The notes under the pieces are model-generated. The model ran no database searches and was not told the DNA's origin. It saw only the letters and a program-made list of their open reading frames with translations. The translations under genes and the position numbers were made by a program. Below, one piece after another: positions 42,007-51,487 of a DNA stretch of 64,000 nt (the first letter of the stretch is position 1; every line of letters begins with the position of its first letter). Source of the DNA: Neostapfia colusana (Eukaryota; Streptophyta; Magnoliopsida; Poales; Poaceae); contig JASWHV010000012.1 in assembly GCA_030760725.1 (NCBI GenBank), forward strand, positions 44,609,652 through 44,673,651, read 5' to 3'.

Positions 42007-45000
42007 TTACATGACGTTAGATGCATCTAGCACATTTAATTCACTTCTAAGTCTAGAAAAAGTTTTCTCATCAAGTGGTTTAGTTAAGATATCCGCCAAT
42101 TGTTCTTCGGACCTAACACCTTGCAAAGAGATGTCTCCTTTAGCCTCATGGTCCCGCAAGAAGTGAGGGCGAATATCAATGTGCTTAGTCCGGGAGTGTT
42201 GAACGGGGTTTCTATCTATCTTAACTGCACTTTCATTGTCACAAAGGAGAGGCACACAATCAAACTTAATTCCAAAGTCCAAAAGGGTTTGCTTCATATA
42301 TAGAATTTGGGCACAACATGCACCGGCCGCTATATATTCTGCCTCCGCGGTGGACAAAGCCACGGAGTTTTGCTTTTTGCTCGACCAAGATACTAGGGAA
42401 CGCCCAAGTAAGTGGCACCCACCGGAGGTACTCTTGCGATCCACACGGCATCCGGCAAAGTCCGAATCCGAGTAACCCAAGAGATGGAAACTAGCATTCT
42501 TGGGGTACCACAAACCTACACTTGGGGTATGCTTGAGATACCTAAGTATCCTAAAGACCGCCTTACGATGCGATTCTTTAGGTGCCGCTTGAAAGCGAGC
42601 AAACAAGCACACACTAAACATGATATCGGGCCTAGATGCGGTAAGATATAACAATGAACCAATCATGGAACGGTAATGAGATTGATCAATAGGTTTACCG
42701 TCCATGTCCGCGTCGAGATGACAATTTGTCGCCATTGGAGTATTTCTTGAGCTACAATCTTCCATTTCAAACTTCTTCAAGAGGTCTTTGGTGTACTTTT
42801 CTTGGTAGATGAAAGTCCCCTCTTGAAGTTGCTTGATTTGAAATCCTAGGAAGAAATTGAGTTCTCCAATCATTGACATCTCGAACTCCCTAGACATCAT
42901 GGTGCCAAACTCAAGGCTAAGAGATTTGTTAGTTGAGCCAAAAATAATGTCATCAACGTAAATTTGACAAAGAAATAGATCCCCGTTGATGTCCTTGGTG
43001 AAAAGTGTGGTGTCCACCCTCCCGATCTTGAATCCTTGCATGACTAGGAAATCCCTTAGACGTTCATACCATGCCCTAGGTGCTTGCTTGAGCCCGTAGA
43101 GCGCCTTGTGTAACCTATACACATGGTTAGGATTCCTCGGATCTTCAAACCCGGGAGGTTGCTCAACGAAAACAAGCTCGTTAATATAACCATTGAGGAA
43201 GACACTTTTCACATCCATTTGATAAAGCATAATATTGTGATGCGAAGCAAAAGCAAGAAGTATGCGAATAGCTTCTAACTGTGCGACCGGGGCAAAGGTC
43301 TCTCCAAAATCTAGTCCTTCTACTTGTGAAAAACCCTTGGCCACAAGCCTTGCCTTGTTGCGGACCACCACGCCATTCTCGTCTTGCTTGTTGCGGTACA
43401 CCCACTTTGTTCCGATGACGTTCTTGTTCTTAGGTCGCTCCTCCAATACCCAAACTTCATTTCGGGTGAAGTTGTTGAGTTCTTCTTGCATAGCCATCAC
43501 CCAATTGGGATCTTGGAGTGCTTCCTCAATATTTGTGGGTTCTACACACGAAACAAAAGAGTAGTGCTCACAAAATGAAGCAACATGGCGAGAACGAGTA
43601 CTTACTCCCCGTGACGGACTTCCGATGATTTGATCCATTGGATGTGCCTTGGAGATGCGCCCATGCCTCATAAGAGGTTGTGAGGCACTTGGTGGTGGTG
43701 AGGCATCTTGCTCGTCTTGTGGTTGGACTTGACCTTGAACTTCTTCTTCTTGGTGTTGTGTGGCATGTGAATCTTGCATTGGCAATGGATCATTTTTATC
43801 TTCTTCTTCATCGATTTGAGGCGCCATGGAGGTGTTGATGTTGGAACTTGAGGCTCCCCCTTGATCATGGCTCTCCTCAACTTCGGGCTTGATGTCTCCT
43901 ATGGTCATGTTCTTCATAGCTTCTCGTAGAGGCTCATCATCTATATCATCATGACCAAAACTCTCCTCTTGGGAGCCATTAGTCTCATCAAACTCAACAT
44001 CACAACTTTCTTCGACTAACCCGGAGGTTTGGTTGAATACTCGATATGCTTTTGAGTTTGACGCATAACCAAGAAAGATACCAACATCACACCTTCTTTC
44101 AAACTTACCGAGCCTTCTCTTGCGGTAGATGTAGCACTTGCACCCGAAGACTCGGAAGTAGGAGATGTTGGGCTTTCTCCCAATGAGAAGCTCATATGGG
44201 GTCTTTTGAAGTAGTCGATGAAGATAGACCCTATTTGCGGCATGGCACGCCGTGTTGATTGCTTCGGCCCAAAACTTCTCCGACGTGCCATAGTCATCAA
44301 GCATTGCTCTTGCAAGGGTGATGAGAGTCTTGTTCTTCCTTTCAACGACACCATTTTGTTGAGGGGTGTATGTGGCCGAAAACTCGTGCTTCACGCCTTC
44401 ACGATCACACCACTCCCCAATGTTGTAGTTCTTGAACTCGGTGCCGTTGTCACTCCGGACCTTGATGATGGGAAGTTGAAATTCCCTTTGAGCTCGTTTA
44501 GCGAAGGTCTTGAAGATTTCCGGAGTTTCACCCTTGTCGCCTAGGAACAATGTCCAAGCATAGCGAGAGTAGTCATCAACAATAACAAGACAATAGAGGT
44601 TACCGCCAAGGCTTTGATACGTGGACGGTCCGAAGAGGTCCATGTGAAGTAGTTCAAGTGGCTTGGAGGTTGACACCATTGTCTTCAACGGATGGTGTGA
44701 GGCAACTTGCTTCCCGGCTTGACATGCGCTACAAAGCTTGTTCTTCTCAAATGTGACATCCTTCATGCCGGTCACCATCCCAAGCTTGAATGACTTCTTG
44801 AGCTTGCTCATCCCAATGTGAGCAATGCGCCGATGCCATAGCCATCCCAAACTAGTCTTGGTGAAAAGACAAGTGGTCAAGCTAGCATCCTTGTTAGAGA
44901 AGTCCACCAAGTAAAGATGTCCATGCCGAAAACCTTTGAATATTAGTTCTTTGCTTAATTCACTAGTCACCACAACACCATTCTTGTCAAATGTGCACGT

Positions 45001-45261
45001 TAGTCCAAGATCACATAATTGTGCAATGGAAAGTAAATTGAAACTAAGAGACTTAACGTAAAGCACGTTAGAGATAGACAAATCATGAGAAATAGCAATT
45101 TTACCCAAACCAATTACCTTCCCCTTTGAGTTATCACCAAAGGTGACTTGTTCATGATTGCCGGGGTTTTCTATGGAGGTGAACATACCATCATTGCCGG
45201 TCATATGTTGTGTGCACCCACTATCGAGTACCCAATGCTTTCCTCCGGCTTTGTAGTTCAC
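42007..45261 (-). CDS. Element D pol polyprotein, intact (protease, integrase, RT, RNase H)
   Basis: A single frame of about 1084 codons. Protease VLDSGCTQHMTGND at residues 10-23. GAG-pre-integrase WLWHRRIAHIGMSKLKK and CSACQAGKQ at about 139-185. Integrase HMDLFGPS, VRSDNGTEFKN and QQNGVVERKNKT at about 207, 271 and 306. RT KWVYRNKQDENGVVVRNKAR, MDVKSVFLNG, intact QIYVDDIIFGSTN. RNase H VALSTAEAEYIAAGACCAQ and RTKHIDIRPHFLRDH near the end. All catalytic motifs look intact. There is no ATG at the start; the frame opens at GTG after a stop-free stretch and is in a different phase from gag. It makes the enzymes for copying and integrating the element. Confidence 0.93.
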   Translation of the reverse strand: MNYKAGGKHWVLDSGCTQHMTGNDGMFTSIENPGNHEQVTFGDNSKGKVIGLGKIAISHDLSISNVLYVKSLSFNLLSIAQLCDLGLTCTFDKNGVVVTSELSKELIFKGFRHGHLYLVDFSNKDASLTTCLFTKTSLGWLWHRRIAHIGMSKLKKSFKLGMVTGMKDVTFEKNKLCSACQAGKQVASHHPLKTMVSTSKPLELLHMDLFGPSTYQSLGGNLYCLVIVDDYSRYAWTLFLGDKGETPEIFKTFAKRAQREFQLPIIKVRSDNGTEFKNYNIGEWCDREGVKHEFSATYTPQQNGVVERKNKTLITLARAMLDDYGTSEKFWAEAINTACHAANRVYLHRLLQKTPYELLIGRKPNISYFRVFGCKCYIYRKRRLGKFERRCDVGIFLGYASNSKAYRVFNQTSGLVEESCDVEFDETNGSQEESFGHDDIDDEPLREAMKNMTIGDIKPEVEESHDQGGASSSNINTSMAPQIDEEEDKNDPLPMQDSHATQHQEEEVQGQVQPQDEQDASPPPSASQPLMRHGRISKAHPMDQIIGSPSRGVSTRSRHVASFCEHYSFVSCVEPTNIEEALQDPNWVMAMQEELNNFTRNEVWVLEERPKNKNVIGTKWVYRNKQDENGVVVRNKARLVAKGFSQVEGLDFGETFAPVAQLEAIRILLAFASHHNIMLYQMDVKSVFLNGYINELVFVEQPPGFEDPRNPNHVYRLHKALYGLKQAPRAWYERLRDFLVMQGFKIGRVDTTLFTKDINGDLFLCQIYVDDIIFGSTNKSLSLEFGTMMSREFEMSMIGELNFFLGFQIKQLQEGTFIYQEKYTKDLLKKFEMEDCSSRNTPMATNCHLDADMDGKPIDQSHYRSMIGSLLYLTASRPDIMFSVCLFARFQAAPKESHRKAVFRILRYLKHTPSVGLWYPKNASFHLLGYSDSDFAGCRVDRKSTSGGCHLLGRSLVSWSSKKQNSVALSTAEAEYIAAGACCAQILYMKQTLLDFGIKFDCVPLLCDNESAVKIDRNPVQHSRTKHIDIRPHFLRDHEAKGDISLQGVRSEEQLADILTKPLDEKTFSRLRSELNVLDASNVM

Positions 45262-45275
45262 CTACACACATGAAG

Positions 45276-47393
45276 TTAGTTTTTGAGTTTAGGAACCCAA
45301 GCCAACTTAGGTCCTTGTATGTGTGATACAAGTGTTTTTGGAATCCAAAGTTGCTTGGGGAGCTTCCCCTTCATGCCCTTGATGTCTTTGCCGATGAACC
45401 TTGCCTTCACTTTTCCACCTACTTTGCTCAATAGATAGTGATAATCATTGAACGTAGATTTGTAGTTAGGAGGCAATTTAGGAGAAGGACGGTTGGGAAG
45501 AGGACACTCCCTCGTGTGATGTCCGGTGACCTCACAATGTTGGCAATATGACCCAACTTCCTTGATGAAGCTTGTCCTAAGCTCCGGTGAGGGCACCTTT
45601 CCTTTGTTGGGTACCGGGAAGGATCCAAGTCCTCTCTTGTTGAAGCTTTTCGCTTGTTGGTAGAGGATTTCCTTGTGCTTGTCCTCCCCCTTAGAGAGTC
45701 TTGCCACACTAGTGCGAAGACTTTCAATTTCGTCCATTAGCTTCTTCTCCCTAGGGCTTGCTTTCAAAGGCAAAGACTTATCCAAAACATTAGTGGCATG
45801 TGAATTAGATGATATTTTGCCGTCAAGGGTTTCTTTATTTGTGTTTTTCAATTTAAGTTCAATAGCTTCATAAGCACGGTTAAGCACTTCATGTTCTTGA
45901 ACCAACTCATTGTGCTTTGCCAAGAGTGCTAAGTTAGCTAAGTCAAGCTCATGATACTTAAGCTTGATTGTAGCATTTTCATCCTCGATTTGTTTGACAT
46001 TTGATTTGAGCGTGTCATGCTCTTTAAGTATGGTTACATACTTGTCATGCAAATCGAGGTTAGCACCTTCAAGCTTAGCACGAGCTAGCTCAAGAGCCTT
46101 AACCTTACCCTTTTCCCTTTTTATCATGGCATGATATTCATTAATCATAGATGCTAATTCATCGGGTGAAAGCTCCTCATCATCATCGCTAGAGTCTTCA
46201 CATACCTTTGAGTTACCTTTCGCCATTAGGCACATAGGAGGTGGACGAAGAGGTGAGTCATCCTTGTTGACGATGGCGAGGCCCGCCAAGTTTTCTTCAT
46301 CCTCACTATCTTCGTCGCTTGACTCTTCATCCGTGATCCACTCATTTGCTTCACACATGAAAACCTTTTGAGGCCCTCTTCTTTTCTTTGGAAAGAGCTT
46401 GGTTTTCTTGCCTTTGTCAAATTTCTTCTTTCCAAAGGAGCGCTTGGGCTTGACCTCCTCTTCATCATCACTTTCTTCTAGCTTGTGATGCTTGCCAATT
46501 TCCTTTCTTTTGTCCGGTCTTGGACAGTCATATGATATGTGGCCTAGATCACCACAATTGTAGCACGTCTTGTTTTCATCTTTTCTTGGCAAGAAGGCTT
46601 TCTTTTTGGGATCAAAAGAGTATCCCTTCTTTGCAATCTTGGAGTTGAGGCGTGAGAATTTTCTCATCATCAAAGCAAGCTCATCATCATCATCTTCGCT
46701 TGTTTCTTGCTCGTCTTCACTTGAGCTAGGCTCAACCACTTTCTTCTTCTTGGGAGTTGTCTTCTTGGTTGAAGCCTTGAGAGCAATGGTTTTTGATGAT
46801 GACTCCTCCATCATTCCAAGTACGCTCATCTCATGAGCATGGATTTCTCCAATGAGCTCCGAAACTTCAATGTTGTCTAGTGACTCTTTTTGGAGCATTG
46901 AATTGATAATGTTGTACTTGGGCTTGGGTAGAAGCATGAGGATCTTGCGATTTATAAGTCCCTTGCCAAGAGAAGCAATATCAAGTGCGTTAATTTCCTC
47001 AATGAGCACATTTAAACGAGAAAACATTTGATTAACGTTTTCATGAGGAAACATCTTAAATTCATCATATTTTGATTTAAGCATGTGATATTTGAGTTCT
47101 TTGACACGAGATGAGCCCTCATGTATTTCAACTAGACATGCCCAAATTTCACATGCTTTTTCCTTGCTAGCAATCCTAGCAAAAACATCTTGACTAATGC
47201 ATTCATATATGGCATTTCTAGCCTTAGCATCCCATTTTAATTGGTCTCCAACATAGTCAAGATTTCCAAACCCCGCATGGGTCGCTTCCCACACTTCGGG
47301 AGCAATTGCCTCAAGGTAAGCGCGCATGCGTGCTTTCCAATAAGCAAAATTCTTGCCCTCGAAGGTAGGAACCGAACCCCCATTCTTGGCCAT
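45276..47393 (-). CDS. Element D gag, intact, 705 aa
   Basis: Starts ATG (MAKNGGSVPTFEGKNFAYWK) 61 bp inside the 5' LTR. The copia gag domain (VKELKYHMLKSKYDEFKMFP, LNVLIEEINALDIASLGKGL) occupies about residues 1-200. A CCHC knuckle CYNCGDLGHISYDC lies near residue 278 and a second CQHCEVTGHHTREC near 620. Between them are acidic patches and a long coiled-coil segment (KLKYHELDLANLALLAKHNE), as usual for Sirevirus gag. It ends WVPKLKN, stop. It forms the particle and packages RNA. Long for copia gag but normal for Sireviruses. Confidence 0.93.
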   Translation of the reverse strand: MAKNGGSVPTFEGKNFAYWKARMRAYLEAIAPEVWEATHAGFGNLDYVGDQLKWDAKARNAIYECISQDVFARIASKEKACEIWACLVEIHEGSSRVKELKYHMLKSKYDEFKMFPHENVNQMFSRLNVLIEEINALDIASLGKGLINRKILMLLPKPKYNIINSMLQKESLDNIEVSELIGEIHAHEMSVLGMMEESSSKTIALKASTKKTTPKKKKVVEPSSSEDEQETSEDDDDELALMMRKFSRLNSKIAKKGYSFDPKKKAFLPRKDENKTCYNCGDLGHISYDCPRPDKRKEIGKHHKLEESDDEEEVKPKRSFGKKKFDKGKKTKLFPKKRRGPQKVFMCEANEWITDEESSDEDSEDEENLAGLAIVNKDDSPLRPPPMCLMAKGNSKVCEDSSDDDEELSPDELASMINEYHAMIKREKGKVKALELARAKLEGANLDLHDKYVTILKEHDTLKSNVKQIEDENATIKLKYHELDLANLALLAKHNELVQEHEVLNRAYEAIELKLKNTNKETLDGKISSNSHATNVLDKSLPLKASPREKKLMDEIESLRTSVARLSKGEDKHKEILYQQAKSFNKRGLGSFPVPNKGKVPSPELRTSFIKEVGSYCQHCEVTGHHTRECPLPNRPSPKLPPNYKSTFNDYHYLLSKVGGKVKARFIGKDIKGMKGKLPKQLWIPKTLVSHIQGPKLAWVPKLKN

Positions 47394-47439
47394 TTTTGCT
47401 CTCTAGCGGTGAAGCTAGAATGATCCAATGAGCAACCAA

Positions 47440-47452
47440 GCTCTGATACCAA
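47440..47452 (-). other. Element D primer binding site
   Basis: The minus strand reads TTGGTATCAGAGC one base after the 5' LTR, complementary to initiator-Met tRNA. Confidence 0.85.
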
Positions 47453-47453
47453 T

Positions 47454-48913
47454 TGTAAGGATCGAAACGCCCAAGAGGGGGGGTGAATTGGGCTTTTTAA
47501 AATTTTAGAGCAATTTAAAACTTTAACGGTTGAAGCCCAATTCCCTATGCAAACTAACTACGCAAGCAAGAGAGTTAAGTGCGGAATAGTAAAAGCGTAA
47601 TAGTAAGGGGTGAGGAGAGAAATGCAAACTCCCGCGGAGACTCGGAGACACGGCGATTTTTCCCGTGGTTCGGTAAGATCACAAAAATCTTCCTACGTCC
47701 ACGTTGTGGCACCCACCAAAGGGTATAGCCACTCCCAAGTCACCAAGACGAGGGAATCCACTATCTTTCTCCGTTCGCCTTCTCCGGCAAGGTGGAGCTC
47801 AAGCCTTGTACAACGGTGATCCTCCGGGCTTCCACAAACACCTTGGTAAGCTCCGGAGTGATCTCTTCTTCCTCCAACGTTTACAAGGTGAGAGAAGTCA
47901 CCAAGACACTCTCTCTCACTAGCCTAGAGATTCCAATCACCAAGAATGGACGCACACAAGCTTCTCTCTAGCTAGATATAACCTATAGTTGGAGTACAAG
48001 AGGTTTTGAAGTGTGGAAGTGGTAGCTCTTGGTCTTGAATGCTTGAGAATGTGTAGTGAGGCTCTGGAGATCAAGACTTGTCGAATTGGCCGGTTGGAGG
48101 GGTATTTATAGCCAGCCCACACGAGATAGCCGTTGGAAAAGTGGGCAGACTTTTTCAGTGAACATCGGATCCTCCGGTGTACCCCTTTATATGATCATCG
48201 GTCGAATTCCAAATTAGCTGATGTCATGTGTCAGATGTGACCGTTGGATATACCCGTTGGATCTTTTAATCGACCGATGTCACTTCAACTATCATCGGAT
48301 GATCCGGTGAATTGATCTTCAGAATTGGTTTAGAAGTAAAGTCTCGGTTGAAATTGACCGACGAACACTTACTTCATCATCGGATGATCCGGTGAGTTGA
48401 TCTTCAGAATTGGTTTAGACATTATCCTTCTGTTAAAATCAACCGATGTGCCACTTCCTTCACATCGGATGATCCGGTGTGTACTGGGCTCTGAGGTCTT
48501 CTTCTTCTGCCAACTCAAACTCGACCGATGTAGTCATTTTGCAAGACATCGGATGATCCGGTGCTTGCAACTTGTTTGCTTCGAGTTGTTTTGAGTTGAT
48601 CTTTTGGAATCTTCTTGAGTGACCTTTTTGACACTTGATTGAAATGATATTACGGTAAAGTGTAAGCTTCTTGTGTTGCCAATTTTGATAGAATAGATTT
48701 GTTTGTATGAGTTCTTCATATCGAATGACCTCTTAGAATAGATCGTTGAGGGGTCTCCATTCGTATCCAATGAGCAGTGGATGGTGTGAATAGATAGTTC
48801 ATTAACGGTTGATGTGATATATGTGAAACCTCGCATCCACAAACTCATTAGTAATAACGAACGGTTGTCATTAATCACCGAAACCATATCTTACGGGGGC
48901 CTAGATGCTTTCA
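47454..48913 (-). repeat. Element D 5' LTR
   Basis: 1460 bp, nearly identical to 36885-38344. Palindromes CATCGGATGATCCGGTG recur between 48170 and 48565. Confidence 0.93.
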
Positions 48914-50398
48914 CCTCTTCTATTCGTAGTGCCCTCGCCGATCCCAACTAGTGTCGGGCTATGGAAAAAGAGTATGCGGCCCTGCTTGCCAACCAGACCT
49001 GGGACTTGGTTCCCCGTCCTGATCGTGGCAATGTTGTCACGGTCAAGTGGGTATTCACGCATAAGCGGAAGGCAGATGGGTCCTTCAGAGCTTCACTCAG
49101 TGCCCTGGTGTCGACTACGATGAGACCTTCAGCCCGGTGGTGAAGCCGACAAAGGTTCAGACCGTTCTGTCGTTGGCTCTCTCGCGTTCTTGGCCTGTCC
49201 ACTAGTTGGACGTCAAGAACGCCTTCCTCCACGGCACGCTGACGGAGATGGTGTACTGCAGACAGTCGACAGGGTTCGTTGATTCAGCTCATCTAGACAT
49301 GGTCTGCTGGCTGAACAAGTCCTTGTACGGCCTGAAGCAGGCGCCTCGGGTTTGGTACAGCCGATTTGCCTCCTTCTGGCCTTGCTCGGTTTCATCGAGG
49401 CCAAGTCGGACACCTCGCTCTTCGTCTACGGTCGTGAGGGGGACACTGCGTACCTCCTCCTGTACGTCAATGACATCATCCTCACGGCGTCCATCTCGGC
49501 GCTTCTTCAGTGCATGATCTCTGCCCTGAAGCGGGAGTTCACGATGAAGGACTTGGGCCAGCTTCACCACTTCCTGGGCGTGACGGTCGAGCACCGATCG
49601 GGTGGCATGTTTCTTCATCAGCGACAGTACTGCTTGGACATCCTCCAGCGAGCGGGCATGGCTGACTGCAAGCCGTGCTCTACTCCGGTGGATACCTAGA
49701 CGAAGGTCTCCTCCGCCGGTGGCGCTCCTGTTGCTGACCCCACTATTTACAGAAGTCTAGCAGGTGCTCTCCAATACCTCACCTTCACCAGGACGGATAT
49801 CTCCTATGCAGTTCAGCAGGTGTGCCTCCACATGCATGATCCACGGGAGCAGCATTTCGCCTCTGTGAAGCGGATACTTCGGTACCTACGCGGCACCCTC
49901 GACTACGGCCTTCTCCTTCGGGGTGACTCGGCTTCTGAGCTGGTCGTCTACACCGGCGCTGACTGGGTGGGCTGCCTGGACACCCGTCGGTCCACCTCTG
50001 GCTACGCCATCTTCTTGGGGGGGGGGGGGGTAACCTCGTCTCCTCGTCCTCAAAGCGGCAGCCCGTGGTGTCACGCTCGAGCGCTGAGGCAGAGTAGCGT
50101 GGCTGAGACTTCCTGGCTCCAGCAGCTGCTTCAGGAGCTCCACTCCCCCGTCGGCCGGAGCACATTGGTCTACTGCGACAACGTCAGTGTCGTCTACCTC
50201 TCCACCAACCCAGTCCAGCATCAGCGCACGAAACATGTGGAGATTGATCTTCACTTTGTTCGTGAGCGGGTTTCCCGTGGCGAGGTCCGGGTCCTCTACG
50301 TCCCAATGACGTCGCAGTTCGCCGACATCTTCACGAAGGGTCTCCCTTCGTCGTTGTTCTTCGAGTTTCGGTCCAGTCTCAACATCTGTCGTGGCTAG
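48914..50398 (+). pseudogene. Copia B RT and RNase H (last segment), broken
   Basis: After element D the copia B frame resumes: EKEYAALLANQTWDLVPRPD, KWVFTHKRKADG, TAG then LDVKNAFLHGTLTEMVYC, LNKSLYGLKQAPRVWYSRF, LLYVNDIILTAS (YVDD changed to YVND), FTMKDLGQLHHFLGVTVEHR, and TKHVEIDLHFVRERVSRGEV in RNase H, ending at TAG 50396-50398. A stop at 49697-49699 replaces a CAG present in copia A. A run of 14 G at 50017-50030 replaces the codons for GGN and shifts the frame. Confidence 0.85.
50017..50030 (+). repeat. Homopolymer G14
   Basis: Fourteen G in the RNase H coding region of copia B. The copia A counterpart reads CTTGGCGGTAAT. Confidence 0.9.
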
Positions 50399-50420
50399 AT
50401 GTTAGGACTGCCGGGGTGGG

Positions 50421-50507
50421 TGTTGGAATGTGTATATATGAAGTGTAGGACTATATGTACTCTGTACACTCTATTGAAAACCCTAATTGATTCAACCCCT
50501 TCCAATT
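50421..50507 (+). repeat. Copia B 3' LTR (87 bp)
   Basis: TGTTGGAATGTG to CTTCCAATT, about seven differences from the 5' LTR; target copy ttgcc follows. Confidence 0.85.
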
Positions 50508-50512
50508 TTGCC

Positions 50513-50969
50513 ATCTATAGCAGCGGCCTCCCTTGCTGTGTTTCCCTAAAAAATAGATTTGGTAGGTAGTTTGGTTCAGTTATGATTGATCTGTATAATG
50601 TTGGGATGATTAAAGGAATAAAGATAAGCAAAGATGAAACCCTAAATTGCATCTCAGAGCCTCCAAACTAGGGTGAGACTGTTGTGCTTGATCTCTGTAA
50701 TTTCACTTAAACACATCCATATCGGCAACCTTGGCAAATATGTGATCTGGTCTTCCCTTGCTGGGATAAAAAACTATATACTGGTGTCAATATTGTGTAA
50801 CTCCTGTTCATCTTCTCTAATAGCCCGTATAGTATTGTATTGCATCTGAAATTTGGAGTCATAAAATATCTACTTTTGTTCCTTACACTGTCTAGAAATA
50901 ACCCTTCTCCAGACCCCACATGTGGGAGCCTTCAGCACTGGGTACGTCATTTTTTTACTGATGCACTGC
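50513..50969 (+). other. Host intron sequence between copia B and gypsy E
   Basis: No recognisable exon, repeat or RNA gene. Confidence 0.5.
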
Positions 50970-50974
50970 TTAAT

Positions 50975-51487
50975 TGCTGTGAATCGACGGTGGGGGAAGC
51001 CCTCCTGCTGCGCCTAGGGCTGCGCAGGGGAGAAAAGGCGTAGGAGGAGTTGCGCAGCGCGTATCGCGGGAGAAGAGAGGGGGATCACGGCGGCTAGGGT
51101 TAGAGTTCATAGCCACGGTGATCCAAGAAAAACAACCCAATGGGGTAATTCTGAATTTCCTGGATGACTCACAATGAGGGGGGGGTCGGTATTTATTGGG
51201 ATCCAGGACCCCTAGCCGCCGCCCCCTCCTGGGCCACCGCCCCTAGCTGGACCGCGTACCCCTGGTCAGTTGGAACAGCCCCCCAACTGACCGGGATCTT
51301 TTTTTCCCTAATCAAACTCACACTTCCTATTTTAAACACATGTGTCCTAATATATTTATTCTCTTCCTAATATAAAGCTAGGCTTCCATTATTGAGTTAG
51401 GCACCTTTCTCCACCTGAGCCGCCGCCTTGTTGGCGCCTTTGTGGGCCCGATGCGCATAATGCCGGCGCACGAAGGCGTCCACAGCA
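50975..51487 (-). repeat. Gypsy E 3' LTR
   Basis: 513 bp. The polypurine tract (minus strand GGGAAGGGGGGAAA) is at 51488-51501. The pol frame ends about 90 bp inside this LTR. Confidence 0.9.

Larger units (their letters stand above)
36885..48913 (-). mobile_element. Young, largely intact Sirevirus-type copia element D, 12029 bp
   Basis: Two 1460-bp LTRs (36885-38344 and 47454-48913) differ by about nine bases by eye. The target duplication is cctct (36880-36884 and 48914-48918). Reading on the minus strand: primer site TTGGTATCAGAGC, gag, pol, palindrome-bearing spacer, third frame, purine tract, 3' LTR. The uninterrupted gag and pol and near-identical LTRs make it the youngest insertion in the window. 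It lies in copia B between its integrase and RT domains, in the opposite direction. Confidence 0.95.
22729..50507 (+). mobile_element. Ty1/copia retrotransposon B, interrupted by C and D
   Basis: LTRs of only 87 bp at each end, primer site TGGTATCAGC at 22816, and target duplication ttgcc (22724-22728 and 50508-50512). Without the nested elements C and D it would be about 5.5 kb. Gag and pol resemble copia A closely (VRQRGGGTARQAWLILEQRF, LNKSLYGLKQAPRVWYSRF), so both belong to one group. The LTRs differ at about 7 of 87 positions, the most diverged pair in the window, consistent with B hosting younger insertions. Confidence 0.9.
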
